From Alnus glutinosa (taxonomy: Eukaryota; Streptophyta; Magnoliopsida; Fagales; Betulaceae), in contig NC_084895.1 of the NCBI RefSeq assembly GCF_958979055.1, positions 21,684,501-21,748,500 of the forward strand: a DNA stretch of 64,000 nt. The letters are read 5' to 3'. The first letter of the stretch is position 1. Every line of letters starts with the position of its first letter. A program made the position numbers and the translations under genes. Below the pieces are notes generated by a model. That model ran no database searches, was not told the origin of the DNA, and saw only the letters and a program-made list of their open reading frames with translations. This document shows, in pieces, positions 35,801-47,975 of this stretch.

Positions 35801-38444
35801 TAGTTTTTCTTGAACTACTTGCAATGTTTCATCTAACATGACTTTTTATATATCCTTATGGGACACACTCACATTCTAAATACATCCAAAGATGAAGGTC
35901 TTTTGCCCATCGGAACTTAACTTGTTTAATGGGAAACGCTCTCACACTCTCTAAACACAACCAAAGATGAAGTTTGAAAGCTGTTGAGGCATAAATTTGG
36001 AAATTTCTCGAGTCTATGAATGGTTAAAACAGAACCTTGATATGTTTGTGGGATCTCTCTTTCTCTCTCAGCACCCTCCAAACTTTGCCATGTCAACACC
36101 TTCCCCTCTTCCAGTCCAAAAGATAAAAGAAATTAAAAATAAAAAACCGTACCTTTCTCTCCCTACTCTCACCGTCTCTTCATTTACCAGAGAATTTGGG
36201 AAGTCCTACATTTAGTTGCTTCTTAAACAATTTATCCACAAAAAAAAAAAAAAAAAAGATAAAATAAAAAGGATAGATAACCGGAAAAGTAAAAAAAAAA
36301 ATCACTGAAGAAAAGGAAGAACACTAAAAGGTGGAAGACTACAACTGAAGCCACTGGATTTTGGTGGTTTATTCCTTCTTGGGCTGTGTTTTAAGCTCAT
36401 TTCAAAATCCGAAGAACAACCTGCTCACCTTCCTTGTGATATTCCACATGTCTCTTCTGTTGAATGTAAAGTATTTTGAAGGGCCCCAAATGGATTTCCT
36501 TCCCCAAGATAACAATATATCCTGCTTCCCTTAACAATGATACTGTGAAGTGTTATGTTGCCTCCTTAAGTTCCATATATTTGAAAGCACTACCTGATAC
36601 AAGTCACCGAAGCAAATGATAGGAGTTTTTCCCTTACATGTATCTTGAGTATCCTTCCACCACAGAATCCCAATAGAAAGGTTATACTGGGTAAAACGTT
36701 ATGTGTAAGGAATGCGGAGCAAACGTTATGAATGACCGGTAGTATGGACTATTCCATAATCTTTGGGTCATTGGACAAGTTTGTTTGTTTGTTTTTTTTT
36801 TTTTTTTTTCTGTTGTGGGGGCCTTGTACCAAATTGCTTCAGGTCTAAACCTGGTGCCTGTCTGAATACTCTGCAATGATGATTTTTTCTACCTTTTGCT
36901 CGTCATCCCTTGTTTATTTTTTGATGTTGACATCAGGATGTGGGCGGTTGATTCTGATAAGCTCCTTGGTAAGTGGGCAATAACTAGTAAGATATAAATT
37001 ATTTCAACATACATCTGTTATACATATGAGACACTTCTGTGTGTAACGTTGCATGACATAGTAAGTGCAAATATTACCAGATGTATAATACCTGCATGTC
37101 TGTCTGATCAACTTGTTTTTATTTGTTTAAAGTTGGAGGCACTCTGCAAATTTATTTTTAAGTTTCTTCGAAGGAAAATTTTCAGGTGGTTTAAATATGG
37201 GCCTTATCAGAAGCAGCTTTTGTTTCTATTTTTTCTAATCCGAAAACTTATGAAACCTTTAAATGCAGAAATCCTTCCAGGATCTACTCCGAAAGCAGGA
37301 AGGTGATCGGTCAGTGTGGGAATACCCATTTGCTGTAGCTGGTGTGAACATCACATTCATGCTAATTCAAATGCTTGATCTGGAATCAGGTTAATAACTT
37401 TTCTTTTTAGATTTGTGTTCAGATTGTTAGAAGGATTATCTGCCTTTTTCTGAAAGGAATGACAAATTTTCAGGGGGCAGTGCACCATGCCCTGTGGAAA
37501 TTCTCATTCTTTGATTAGTGAATACTTTTTAGTCCCTTATTCTTCCATTGCACTTTGGCATGTGTGCGTATTGTGGAGTGTATTTTAAGTCTACTTAAAA
37601 TGATTCCGTCCTTTTTCTTTTTTCCTTATTTTTTTTTTTTTGGGGGGGGAAGTACCTCTGGCACACCCAAGGTATGCTTGGTTGCGTCTCTTCTGAACTT
37701 AAGAAATACTTGTGCCCTATACAGTATGCTGGTAGACGAAATTGCCAGATTTGAGAGTCAACCTTTAATGGTCTTCTGTGTCTTTCAAGTCAATTTGAAT
37801 AGGAATTTGACGCTTTTCATCTCTTAACTGCGTGATTCAACTGTACAGTGAAACCAAGAACACTGGTGGGAGCAACATTTTTGAAGTTTCTTGCAGGTAA
37901 TGTTGGACTGGTTTTTAGTTCACAACACCTGCATTGTTTTACGTTGTTCTCCCGGTTAATTATGCTTTTCTGCATGCATTGTGTATAGAATTTGCCGGGA
38001 TGCTTGCTGATGTGAATGTTCAACATGATAATCTAATTCATTCATTGAATTTAACCTCTGTTTGCAGTCAAATATATATATCCTAAAACATCGTAATTGC
38101 TTTTTGCTGACAGAAAATGAATCAGCATTTGATCTTCTATATTGCATCACCTTCAAGCTAATGGATCATGAATGGCTTTCTATGCGTGCATCATACATGG
38201 ATTTCAATGTATGTATTCTCTGACCAGAAAGAGATGCAGTGTTTATGAGCAGCAGAGTCTATTATATTAACCTTGATGATTTTGGTTTGGTCGTAATTTT
38301 TCTTGATAAATTGTGCTTCTCTTGTGTTGTGTTTCCTCACAGACGGTGATGAAATCGACTCGGCGTCAGCTGGAAAAAGAGCTTTTGCTTGAAGACATAA
38401 CATGGTTGGAGGACCTGCCCTCATACAGCCTTCTTACACGATAG
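32861..38444 (+). CDS. ELMO/CED-12 domain-containing protein
   Basis: Nine exons: 32,861-32,945, 33,964-34,073, 34,244-34,312, 34,579-34,694, 34,801-34,855, 37,269-37,389, 37,849-37,896, 38,114-38,208 and 38,343-38,444. They join in frame to 266 aa, all GT-AG. Residues 1-65 are a variable N-terminus (start MDDRGGSF). The ELMO domain covers about 66-240, with the signature WKDMGWQGKDPSTDFRGGG. Arg127 in the DFRG motif corresponds to the arginine that animal ELMOD proteins need for GTPase-activating activity toward ARF/ARL GTPases. Plant ELMO proteins lack the PH and SH3-binding parts of animal ELMO1; their plant role is little known and a GAP role is inferred. The ATG at 32,861 follows a long GC-rich leader. 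Intron 5 (34,856-37,268) holds a 27-base C-run and a SINE. Confidence 0.94.
34924..34950. repeat. Poly-C tract
   Basis: About 27 consecutive C (position 34,923 is A), in intron 5 of the ELMO gene. Pure C/G homopolymers of this length are rare in plant DNA and hard to sequence, so the exact length is unsafe. Confidence 0.9.
35546..35801 (+). mobile_element. SINE with ~18-bp target duplication in ELMO intron 5
   Basis: The body (about 35,564-35,783) ends in an A-run. It is bounded by the direct repeat AATGCATTGGAGGGGTTT at 35,546-35,563 and 35,784-35,801. The 5' portion has a box A-like CGAGTGGTAAGTCACTTGG and further on a weak box B-like GGTCTAAGATTTGACC. The insertion shares the host gene's orientation. 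The exact duplication suggests a fairly recent insertion. Confidence 0.85.
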
Positions 38445-39427
38445 TAGAGCAGTTGCTAGAGTTTTAACAAGCCATTATGTGACAGCAAGATTGATGCAAT
38501 CACTGGAGACACTTGGTTTTAGCTAGATAGTATTTGTATATGATGTGGTGCGCCTCGTTTTTAACACTGCTTGCTCCCAATACAGCGTGTTGCGATTTGA
38601 TTTCTCAAAAAGAGGGTTTCTTGAGTTTGTAAGGCTGAGACAAGTGCAGAGAATAATTTCAATCAGCAGGTTTAAACCCTGCAAGTTAACCTTTTACGAA
38701 GGTGAAGCAGACCATGGCATTCTCTCACTCATTACTGCAAATTTTGGTTTGGTTTAAAGTCGTTTTTACTCGATAAGTGCTTATTATCTCAAGTTGGCCC
38801 CAAAATGCAAGGGAACTCAAGAATAGAGTTTGGTCTTTTCTTTTTGATAACTTCATAGTTTTCTCATTGAGATTGATTCAATAAAGGACGCCCTTTTCTG
38901 CTACTTCCCCTAACATTAGCAGAATCTGAAGGTGTCCTTACTCAGTGTTCTATGGTGAATTTTTGGTTTATTTTTGTTGGATATTTCTATGTTAAAGGTG
39001 CAATCATTCTTTTCAAGGCATGCAGCTCTCATACGCATGCATGTACGCCCATGTTCACAGCCTACTATTTGTGTCCAAACCACCAGGAATAACCTTCAAA
39101 TTTCAAGAGGCTGAAATGCTTTACCAAATACAATCTAAACGGTGATTGGGGCATGAAAACTAGAGTGGTGAATAGCGTGTGAAATCTTCAGCCTAACAAC
39201 CTCTTCCTTTCGTTTTGGCATGAGAGTTGGATGGAGATGTCCGAATTGCTAGGGAGTTCATAGGAATTTAAAGCCCAAACTCACTGTTAAAGCCAAAACT
39301 CACGCTTTCTACCGACCTTTTTTTTTTCTCTCGCTCTCTTTGCGTGTACGAAGCCTCGCGCCCTCTGCAAAAACAGACCTTTTTTTTTTTTTTTTTTTTA
39401 ACGAAGCCTCTACTCCTCTGCCTAGAA
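38445..39427. other. ELMO 3' UTR and intergenic DNA
   Basis: The first several hundred bases are likely the 3' UTR of the ELMO gene; an AATAAA at about 38,879 is a candidate poly-A signal. The rest is intergenic. A T-run at 39,380-39,399 precedes the exon-like segment. Confidence 0.4.
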
Positions 39428-39503
39428 ATGGATCCATCCTCTCTACTCAGAACTGGAGCCGTTGATTTTGCCAAGGATCCCAAACATCTCGGCAGGACCG
39501 CAG
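39428..39503 (+). other. Candidate orphan first exon
   Basis: ATG at 39,428 opens a 25-codon protein-like stretch, MDPSSLLRTGAVDFAKDPKH then LGRTA, ending GCAG|GTATCC like a donor site in phase 1. A leader-like pyrimidine-rich sequence lies upstream. No continuing exon was found downstream before the poly-T and MITE sequences at 39,820-39,965. It may be the first exon of a gene disrupted by insertions, or a duplicated exon fragment. The family was not recognised. Confidence 0.35.
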
Positions 39504-39816
39504 GTATCCCATTCTCACTCTCCATCTCAAAAGAAACTCTCTCTATGTATATTTGATTTGGGTTTATTGATTGGGAGGTTTTGTTGTAAAATTGTGGGTT
39601 TGTAAGTGATTTCTGATGTAATCCAGAGTATGATTTTGTAGAACGTGCAGTCTGCATTTTGGCATGATAGTGAGAATGGCATGAGAAAGACTTTATTACT
39701 GATTTGCAGTTATGATAATGCAGCAACTCTGAGAATGTTTGTAGCCCATGAGAATAAGTGTAGATTAAATGTACAACTATGAGAATGCTTGAGTAGCTGT
39801 AATGTTTAAAACGTTG

Positions 39817-39819
<3 letters not shown>

Positions 39820-39859
<40 letters not shown>

Positions 39860-39965
39860 TCGTATGAGTCTTAACGCTAAAAAATATTTTCAGAATTATT
39901 TTTTTATTTTTATTTTTTTTAAAAAAAATAATTTTATTGAAAATATTTTTCGTCGAAACAAACGA
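39820..39965. mobile_element. 39-base T-run and right end of a family A MITE
   Basis: T-run at 39,820-39,858. About 39,880-39,963 then holds AT-rich sequence ending TTTTTCGTCGAAACAAACGAAAT, matching the right terminus of family A. The left end is missing or destroyed by the T-run. Confidence 0.5.
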
Positions 39966-40231
39966 AATACAGAAATATACATGTATCTAGGATGTAGTAT
40001 AATGGTTGTACATGTCCAATTCTTAGTTTCATTAATTGTATTTGGGAATCAATATATGGATTTTAATAATGGTTGTACGAAACCTATGTTTGTATGAAAC
40101 AACCTCTGATTCTGGAAACATCTGTTTGGAAGAAACAACCGAAAGGAGTGGATTTTGTAAAAAAATAATTATTTCATTGGGCATTTTAGTACATTTTTTT
40201 GTTCTTTAAAAGGGAAATACATCCCAACGAC

Positions 40232-40412
40232 CAGAGACGGAGCCCGAAACTCTTATGGGCAAGGGTTAGGGGCCAAAAAATTTTGTTGATAAGGTCTAGT
40301 AGGCTAATTTTTTTTTCCTTCTAATTTTTTTTTTACCTTTTTTATTTTATTTTATTTTTGTTGGAATTGAGCGGAGACCATGGCCCTTGCCGGCCCCCTA
40401 ATTCCGTCCCTA
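40232..40412. mobile_element. Short hAT-like MITE
   Basis: The left end CAGAGACGGAGCCCGAAAC and the right end CCCCTAATTCCGTCCCTA form an imperfect inverted repeat of the type (C/T)AG(A/G)GACGGA. Inner segments GGGCAAGGGTTAGGGGCC and GGCCCTTGCCGGCCCCC also mirror each other. A possible 8-bp duplication (CCAACGAC against CCAATAAG) is weak. Confidence 0.45.
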
Positions 40413-41500
40413 CCAATAAGTAGGTTCTGTAAAAAATAATTATAGGATTGAGCATACTAGGATAGTTTTTTTATTCTTTCCAGCAAAAATACATCTCTTT
40501 CATAACAAAAATTATTTCTTTCATGCAATACTATTTCAAAAAGAAAAATTTTTTGCTTTCAAAAACATTAAAAACTTCTGAACTAATAAAAACAATACAC
40601 AAAACAAAAACTAACCTATCTGGGAGCTTTGGACGGCCTCTTTATCTGGAAACAGAGGGTTGGATACCCATTGGTGCAAATTCGATGCCATTTTTGCTTG
40701 TGTTCGTTCACCTTGATTATGGCCCAAATGAGCAGAGAATTTGAGATGTTTCAGTTTTTGGTTTCTCGCGACAGCATAAGCAAAGAGATATTTCCCACAA
40801 ACAAAGTGGAAAAAAAGAAAAGAAAAAAGAAGGCTCTTTGGTTGTGTAACGGGGTGAAGTGACGGAGAAGTCACAAAAATTCTATCAAACAACAAGACGT
40901 GGATAGACAGCGTGAGTTTAGGATTTAAATTCATACGTTTGCATCCCAGCTGTAGACTTTTTCATAGCAGATAGGTTTTAGCCCCCGACAAACCTGCTGA
41001 GGCAGGTAAGCTCAAGCTTCTTATGGACTCACATTTTCTGTTCAAATTATTAACAATTTAGACAAAAAAATAAAATAAAATTGGAGATCCGGATCCGGAG
41101 TGTCACTCAGATTGTCATGCTGACGCAGTTTCACCAACATATCCAAGGTGCCTGTAAACCATGCATAATACAGGGCCTCCACCACTCTTCGCCTAAACAA
41201 TCAAGACGAGCCATGAGTACATGCCCACCATATCACATCGTGTCGAACAACTTTGTAAATTCATCCAATTGGTTTCATATCCCACAAACATAAAAGCATC
41301 CTTTCGAGATATAGACATAATGCAACTGAAGTTTGTTTATTCGAAAGGGATTTTCTCCCGATACCAATAACAGCAGGAACCCTGGATATCGACGACTCAT
41401 GCAAACCCACGTTCAAATAACTAATGGTGTGTTTGGTTCGTAGTGATATTCAATATTCGAACCGGGTTTTTACATTAAATAAGCAGATCTAAAGTTTCAA
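40413..41500. other. Intergenic, no gene recognised
   Basis: Overlapping open frames on both strands at 40,523-40,934 and an open frame at 41,081-41,293 have no recognisable domains. The last 100 bases or so may be the 3' end of the NDPK transcript. Confidence 0.35.
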
Positions 41501-41610
41501 GGAAACAGACATAACAAGCTAAGCCAAAACTTCATAACTAGATCAAATAGTAGTCATAACAATACTCGGAGCGAGGAGGATGCCGGGCATCAAACAACTC
41601 AATCAAGCAT

Positions 41611-43303
41611 TTACTCGTAGATCCAGGAGTGGAGGCTGCTCTCCCAGCTAACAGGCGCTTCAGGGAACCACAGTGCAATTTCTTTCCTTGCACTCTCAAC
41701 TGAATCACTTCCGTGAATGACATTCCTGCAAAAAGTAACTTCAGCATCAGATATTTTCCAATCTCATGTATCACAAATCCAAGGTTACAATTAATTTCAT
41801 CGCTTCAAACAAGTCCTCCAGAAGATTTTCAAAAGAAGAAAGCCAAGCATTTTTACATATGATGATACCCATGTTGAGAAAATCTGTTAAACCCCGAACC
41901 AAACCAATTGATAAATGCACAAAAACAACACTAAGCCATTTATGCCTACATGATATGGCTATAACTTACAACAAAATTACAAAGAGATTATGGTACCAAG
42001 ATCGCCGAATACTACAAGCAAAAGAAACCAACCCTGGTATTCTACAATGTCAATCAGTAAAAGGAAAAATTATGTTACCTGCCAATTTCAACTGCAAAAT
42101 CACCACGAATGGTTCCAGGGGCAGAGTCCGAGGGGTTTGTGGCTCCAATAATCTTTCGACCAGTTGTCACAACATTCTTACCCTCCCAAACGGTAGCAAC
42201 AACAGGACCAGATATAATGTAGTCAACCAACCCACTGAAAAAGGGCTTTGCAGACAGGTCGGCGTAGTGCCTCTCAGCAAAAGAACGGTCCACAGTTATG
42301 AGCTTCAAACCTAAACACAAGTCACACTTACTCAATAAAGACCAAGGAAGGTTTCTAATATTCACCAGCTAGTTTTAAGTCATACTCAGTCAGAGTAGGT
42401 CATAATGTTAAGCAAAATTTCTTGAAAATATTTTTATAAACTTCGGAAGAATAAGCCATCTAAATATTCCTTTACCCATAACGGAGAGTCTGTACTCGTT
42501 TAGAAACTGATTTTTTTATGTTTTAGTTTTCCCTTTACTTAAAAATAAGACAGAAAATTTGGAAATTCCGATGAAAATTCATCCAGAAACATGAGTATTT
42601 ATGATTGAACTTTCTAGGAGTAGGTACATGATATAGCTTGCATTTCAAGTTAAAATTGGGGTATAATATTTCCTAAACAAATCATATATTGGAAACCATT
42701 ACACATGTTGCAGCCAACCCATAACTATCGCAGCTCATGTTATAAGGATCAACTGTTAAAATGAAATTACCTTTCAAATAGAAGCCCTTCTTCTCAAATC
42801 TGCTAATGATCTCACCAACCTGAAACACAGATTAAATGCTTTAGAAAATTGAACCCTGTCGCTGTTACCAGCAATTGCAAGCTGAAAATGAAATATAAAC
42901 ATCCAAATAATAATTTACAATCTTGGTTTCCAACAGATAAAAGTTGCCAACTTAATTAAGCAAAACTAGTTGTACGATGGACTAATCTGATTACGTTTTC
43001 TGTCATTTTCCTCCCGTTTCTCATCAACCAAACACTTAGATCTATAAACACTACCTCGCATAACAGACGAAGACCAACAAACCCAATTCAGATTCAATCG
43101 AAAACTTGCAAGTTCTGGTCTCAGAAATATAGGAAAAAGAAAAAACCCAAAACTTTCCTTTCCTACAATTTCGATTCAGCCAAACACAAGATCCATACAC
43201 AGTAAAAAAAAAAAATTTACGCTTTCAAATAAAAACGAAAAAGCCCACGTACCAAGCCTCTCTGGACGCCATCGGGCTTGATCATGATGAAGGTCTGCTC
43301 CAT
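41611..43303 (-). CDS. NDPK1: Nucleoside diphosphate kinase, cytosolic NDPK1 type
   Basis: Four minus-strand exons, 43,303-43,253, 42,819-42,771, 42,310-42,079 and 41,725-41,611, join in frame to 148 aa, the standard length for plant cytosolic NDPK1. The protein starts [17 protein letters not shown]. It has the active-site segment NVIHGSDS, whose His115 is the phosphorylated catalytic residue, and ends SSLHSWIYE. The enzyme transfers the gamma-phosphate from ATP to other nucleoside diphosphates through a phospho-histidine and works as a hexamer. There is no N-terminal extension, so it is not the plastid (NDPK2) or mitochondrial (NDPK3) form. It is intact with GT-AG introns. A TATA box and telo-box lie upstream. 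Confidence 0.97.
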
Positions 43304-43387
43304 CGTTTTCTCTGTGAAGTATTTTTGTGTTAAACCTCTGAAGATAAGTGAGAGCGTGACTTTATGATTTGAGAGAAAGAGTAGTGG

Positions 43388-43395
43388 TATTTATA
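43388..43395 (-). promoter_or_regulatory. TATA box of NDPK1
   Basis: Minus-strand TATAAATA lies about 85 bp upstream of the ATG at 43,303, placing transcription start near 43,360. Confidence 0.6.
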
Positions 43396-43417
43396 GATAT
43401 ATATATGGCTGAAAAGA

Positions 43418-43435
43418 AAACCCTAGCCCGGCCCC
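43418..43435 (-). promoter_or_regulatory. Telo-box and site II-like motifs upstream of NDPK1
   Basis: AAACCCTAG on the plus strand is a telo-box, and the adjacent GCCCGGCCCC (GGGCC on the minus strand) resembles a site II element. The pair is common in promoters of growth-linked housekeeping genes in plants. Function here is inferred from the motifs only. Confidence 0.4.
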
Positions 43436-45460
43436 TAATTGCAAGAGAATATTCGCTTGAGAACCGTTTGTTTTTCTTCCATTTCTTCAAAATTTATTTT
43501 CATTACTTAGATTCAGACCCTTTGCCCTTTGGAAGCGTATTAGATGCTTTGAAAATTTTGTGCGGTTTAAATTTAATTAAGTATTTTTCTTTAATTTAAA
43601 ACAATAAAAGGAAATAAAATATGTTTTGAAAAAAGAATAAAGTATGTAATTTTTATCTCCAGTCGTAACTAAATTTGTCCAGAATGATTTAGTTGGTATA
43701 TAACGTAATAATTATGAATTACATAAACCAGTTTTCACACAGTGAGTTTGGATCATCATATTTTATTGACATTTGGATCGGCATGCTGCATGCAACAACA
43801 AAAAATTAAATTAAATCAAATACCTCGCCAAATATCTTATTATTTTCAACAAAAAAAAATTAAAAGTATATATATTTTATCAAATTATCATGCAATTTGT
43901 AATGTTCTCTCTTCCAAACTAAAAATTGCATCAATATATCTCTTCCAACTAAAAAATTTTAGATTTTTTTTTTTTTTTTTTTTGAAAAAATAAAGTTTTA
44001 AGATTTTTTCTTAGTAGGGGTATTTTTGTCATTAAGGGTATATTGCAATTTTTTTTATAGCTTGGAATGGACGTTAATGCAATTTTTAGTTTGGAGAGAC
44101 ATTACAAACAATGGAGCAGTATATATATGTACTATTCTAAAAAGATATATATATAATTTTTTTTTGAAGGAATAAAAAATAAATGGTTGTAGTCGATGGC
44201 CAAACCATTTAATCCGTAATCTCAACAATATTTTATGGCCAAAATAACTATACGGTTTTTATCTCCGGTTGTTATCCAAATATATTAGTGTTTTCTTCAT
44301 CTATCGACCCGTTATTCTTTTTCCAAACACACATTTTATTTCCTTTTATTGTTTTAAGTTAAAAAATAATTGGTTAAATATAGGCTAAACAAATGCTGAT
44401 AGCATGTATGCGGCAGTTAAAACTACTGCATATAAGCCACATCCCTTACCCTTTGGGAACATTGGATGGGTCCAATACCTGCCTTTTTACTTATGACAAG
44501 TGACAACAAAATAAAAACCGATGGCTGAAAAAGAAAAAGGTCGTTGCTGTTGGTGGGTGAACCATATCCTTTGCATGGTTTGGCTAGTCAAAAATGGTGG
44601 TTTGACTACCTTTGAGGGTTCAATTTAGAGGGACTAACCCATTTCCTTGGCCAAAAGGTGGGTCGGGGTGGCACGACCACTTTCAATGAGAAATGGGGTG
44701 GTTATTATCACTACTGATGGGTTGAAACTTAGGAGTGACCGTAATCTCAACTATAGTAGAATTGTCGTTTGGAATGGCCAAATCATTTTCTTAATAATAA
44801 AGATGGTTTTACTACCCAACCATTTAAAGCAATAATTTAGCCACCCCAACAGACCCGGAAAGGCCACGTTTTTCATTTTTTTTTTCTCATTCCTTTTGCA
44901 TTGTTGTTGGACCGTTGATTTTAAATTAACAGTCTTAATTCACTTTGTTCTATCAAGATATTTTTTAAAAATAAATAAATTTAGCAGCTTTCTCACAGTG
45001 ATAGAACACATGGCCAATTTCCCAAGTATTTTTTTAAAGAAAATTGAACTAAACATTAAGAATAATTTAAAAAATTATTTTCTTTTCTGAACGAAAGTAT
45101 TTTTTTTTTCAAAAGAATGGTAGTTTTGTCTTTTGAAGGATGAGTACCGAAAAAATATATATTTTTAATTTTAATGATGAGGAAGAATATTCAAGGTTTC
45201 ATCTCGATTATTTTAGCCTTATTATTCATATATTTTATTTCTCTCAAAAAGTTGGGTGCTTTCTAATAAGTTATAATGATAATCTAAAAGACTAAGTAAA
45301 GTTGGGATAACCCAATTAGTGGTAGTCCAAATGGCACCACATCCTCCTTAAAAACATAATATTCTAATTTAAAGTAAAGCAGATGGAATGGCATAACATA
45401 CTTTTTTGTTAAATCCTTTATATATATGTTTGTTTATACAAGGACAATTAGTCTCTTAAC
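43436..45460. other. Intergenic, no gene recognised
   Basis: AT-rich. Around 44,640-44,850 there is GGTGGGTCGGGGTGGC with a mirrored GCCACCCCAACAGACCC, wording related to the cores of the foldback elements at 48,320 and 51,200; it is probably a degraded relative. Open frames have no domains. Confidence 0.35.
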
Positions 45461-45469
45461 AAGTGCTAC

Positions 45470-45685
45470 ATTCTTCAGCAATGGGGTTGAAATGATCAAG
45501 TGCCATACATATTCTATAAATATTTTATTTAGTTGATGTGGTAAAGTTTAGTAGTAATTGATTTTATTTTTTATTTTCTAACAAAGGCGGATCCAATAAC
45601 TACTACTACACTTTATCACATTAACTTTATAAGATATATTTGTGGGATATTTATGTGGTATGTATCATTTTTCTCTATACCACAA
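45470..45685. mobile_element. Foldback MITE
   Basis: GTTGATGTGGTAAAGTTTAG and CTACACTTTATCACATTAAC are inverted copies around a T-rich loop. Outer arms are eroded. AGATATATTTGTGGGATATT with TGTGGTATGTA matches the arm of the element at 3,884-4,095, indicating the same family. Confidence 0.5.
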
Positions 45686-46667
45686 TTCATTTAGAATATG
45701 GGCCTATTTGTTATTTTAGGAACACCTTATGAAATAATGATTTTTTATAATTAGGTCAGCGGAAATAAGTAGGCTCTACAACTCATCTCTCATAGATTAT
45801 GTTATTAAGAAAGTCTAATAAAAGAAAATCTCAATCCAGCCTTATGACCGTAAGATCTTTGTTGCATGTAATCATTTCGGGGTAGTTAAACTCAGAAAAT
45901 TACTATAATAAAGAAGAGCAATAATACATGCACAAGGAAACTTACGAACCCCTTTTGTAACTACTACACTTTGTACGATAATGAGCTCTCTACTTGCCTT
46001 ATAGCTTGCAAATCTTCTTTGAGTGTCTTTCCTCGTCGATCCATCTGTAGACTCTTTACGGTTGAATGATATGTATGGTATGGCTTAAAATCAAAAACAA
46101 AATTACAACTTCAAGAGAGGGATAGCTCAATGTTTTTTTTTCCACGTCCTCTCTTGGAACAACAATGGTGAAGCAAGAAAGACTTCGAGAAAACATCGAT
46201 GGATCTCAACCAATACCCTCTTGCATCACAATGGAGAAGCAAGAACTCCTCTTAAGAGGCTCTTTACTCTCAATTTCATGCTTGGTCGTCCAAATTAGCA
46301 AAGGGGGCATCCTATTTTATTTTATAGGAAGGGAAAGGGTAAAGTGAAAGAGGCTTAAAAGTTGTGAGGGAATACAAATCAATCAAGGTATTTTGCCCGT
46401 AAGTTTTGAAACTCAGATTGGCGCAAACGCAACAGCGTTGGAAAGCTCATCCCTATATCTAAAACTTTGTGTATAACAACATTGTTCCACTTTGAACATT
46501 TGCTATGTCAAAAATGGCTGGCAAGATTTTACAGATGTGTTGCGACATCATGACGAAAAATTATCCTATCGTAACGACCAGAACCTAAACCTCACTGCCT
46601 TAGAACGTCAAAATGATGTCATGATGCCTATTTGACGTCCATAAACAGTCTAGGGATGTTAGAACTA
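45686..46667. other. Intergenic, possible LTR debris
   Basis: Contains TTTTATTTTATAGGAAGGGAAAGGG and CAAACGCAACAGCGTTGGAAAGC with repeated GTCATGATG and TGACGTC motifs on either side of the MITE at 46,668. It could be decayed LTR-retroelement sequence but no repeat pair was found. The open frame at 46,165-46,347 has no domain. Confidence 0.3.
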
Positions 46668-46863
46668 TGGCCCGTTTAAAATTCACTTTTTCCTCCACTT
46701 TCCTTATTTTCACTTCTTCTAAAAAAAACATCAATTTCAATACTTTTTTCACTTTTTATATCACATCAACACTTTTTTATTATTTTTAAAATAAAAAATT
46801 AACTACAATATAACTTTTTTACTTTTTTTTAAGAGTAAGGTTAAGAGATTTTCAAACGGGGCA
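46668..46863. mobile_element. MITE with TGSCCCGTTTGAAA-like ends
   Basis: The left end TGGCCCGTTTAAAATTCAC and the right end GATTTTCAAACGGGGCA are an inverted repeat. The interior (TTTTATATCACATCAACAC, CTACAATATAACTTTTT) matches the sequence at the right edge of the window (63,860-64,000). The target duplication was not resolved. Confidence 0.6.
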
Positions 46864-47640
46864 TATGTCATGGCGTCCAAATGATGTTCAGAAATATCCT
46901 AAATGATGTCACAACTTCCAAATGACCCCTAGGCGATGTCCAGGTGCCGGATCTCTTTGGAACACAAAAAGTCTTCAAACAAGGGACATTATCGCTTCAA
47001 TTTGACATCTATTTGATGATGTCAACAATAGCTTATTTGAAATTTAATGTCATGACGGGCTTTTGTTGTTGGAAGGCAAAGGCTTCATGGGACTTACTGT
47101 CATGACGCCTCTCTAACAGCTATGTGACCGGGGGTAGGAAGGCAAAAACCTTTGACCTTATCACTTAAAAATATGACCTTATTACAAATTTTCATGCCTA
47201 AGTCTATGAGGGTTGTTAGTCTTGGGGAATCCATTATATTTTGTACATCTTATTCAGGTAGTTTGAAAGTAGGGTCTTACAGAAGAGGATTTAGAAAGGG
47301 ACATGCAAAGATTTGAGATTCAACATGGAATTGGGAGATGGGCATACCATCTGCACCATATTTATGCCAAATTATAAGGAGTTTGTGTCTCTCATGGCTT
47401 TCATATCCCTTTGCTTACATTCCATGCTATATTTGTTGAGAAACTGATGCAAGAGAAACCAATATTGCAATGATAGCAAAATTGAAGAAATTGAGCTGAA
47501 GAAGAGACGAAATAAGGGGAGAGAAACGTGAAAGCCCCAAAGAAGGGGAGGGAGAAACTTGAAACAAAGGGGGACAATTGACAAACCATCCATTTAAATT
47601 TTCAGTAATCATAAGCTGTCGATTAAAATAGAAAATAATG
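46864..47640. other. Intergenic, no gene recognised
   Basis: Continues the GATGTC/TGACGTC-rich sequence seen before the MITE at 46,668, then AT-rich sequence. The minus-strand open frames at 47,372-47,783 overlap each other in different frames and have no domain. Confidence 0.3.
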
Positions 47641-47644
47641 CTTA

Positions 47645-47975
47645 AATAGATTAAGAATGTGTTTGAAATTACGATTTTATAGACAAAATGTGAGATTTTA
47701 AACAAAATCGCATAAAATGAACCGTTTAAAAATTGCATTTTTAAAAAATTGCGATTTGAAAATACAGAAATCTGTATTTTCAAATCACAAGCAGGTTGAT
47801 GCTTTTTTTAAAACGCAAAATTTTAAAGGCTAACCTGCGATTTTAAAGGCCAAACTGCGATTTTGTCAAACGCTTAACTACGTTTTTAAAAATCACTTTT
47901 CTAAATTGCACATTTTAAAATCACTATTTTAAAAATACATTTTTTGAAATCTTAAACCCAAACGGACTCTAAGAG
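47645..47975. mobile_element. Imperfect inverted-repeat MITE rich in GCGATTTT
   Basis: The left end GAATGTGTTTGAAATTACGATTTT and the right end AAATCTTAAACCCAAACGGACTC are imperfect inverted copies. The core holds a strong hairpin (GATTTGAAAATACAGA...TCTGTATTTTCAAATC) and several TGCGATTTTAAAGGC repeats. Sequence at 15,838 resembles one end of it. Confidence 0.5.
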
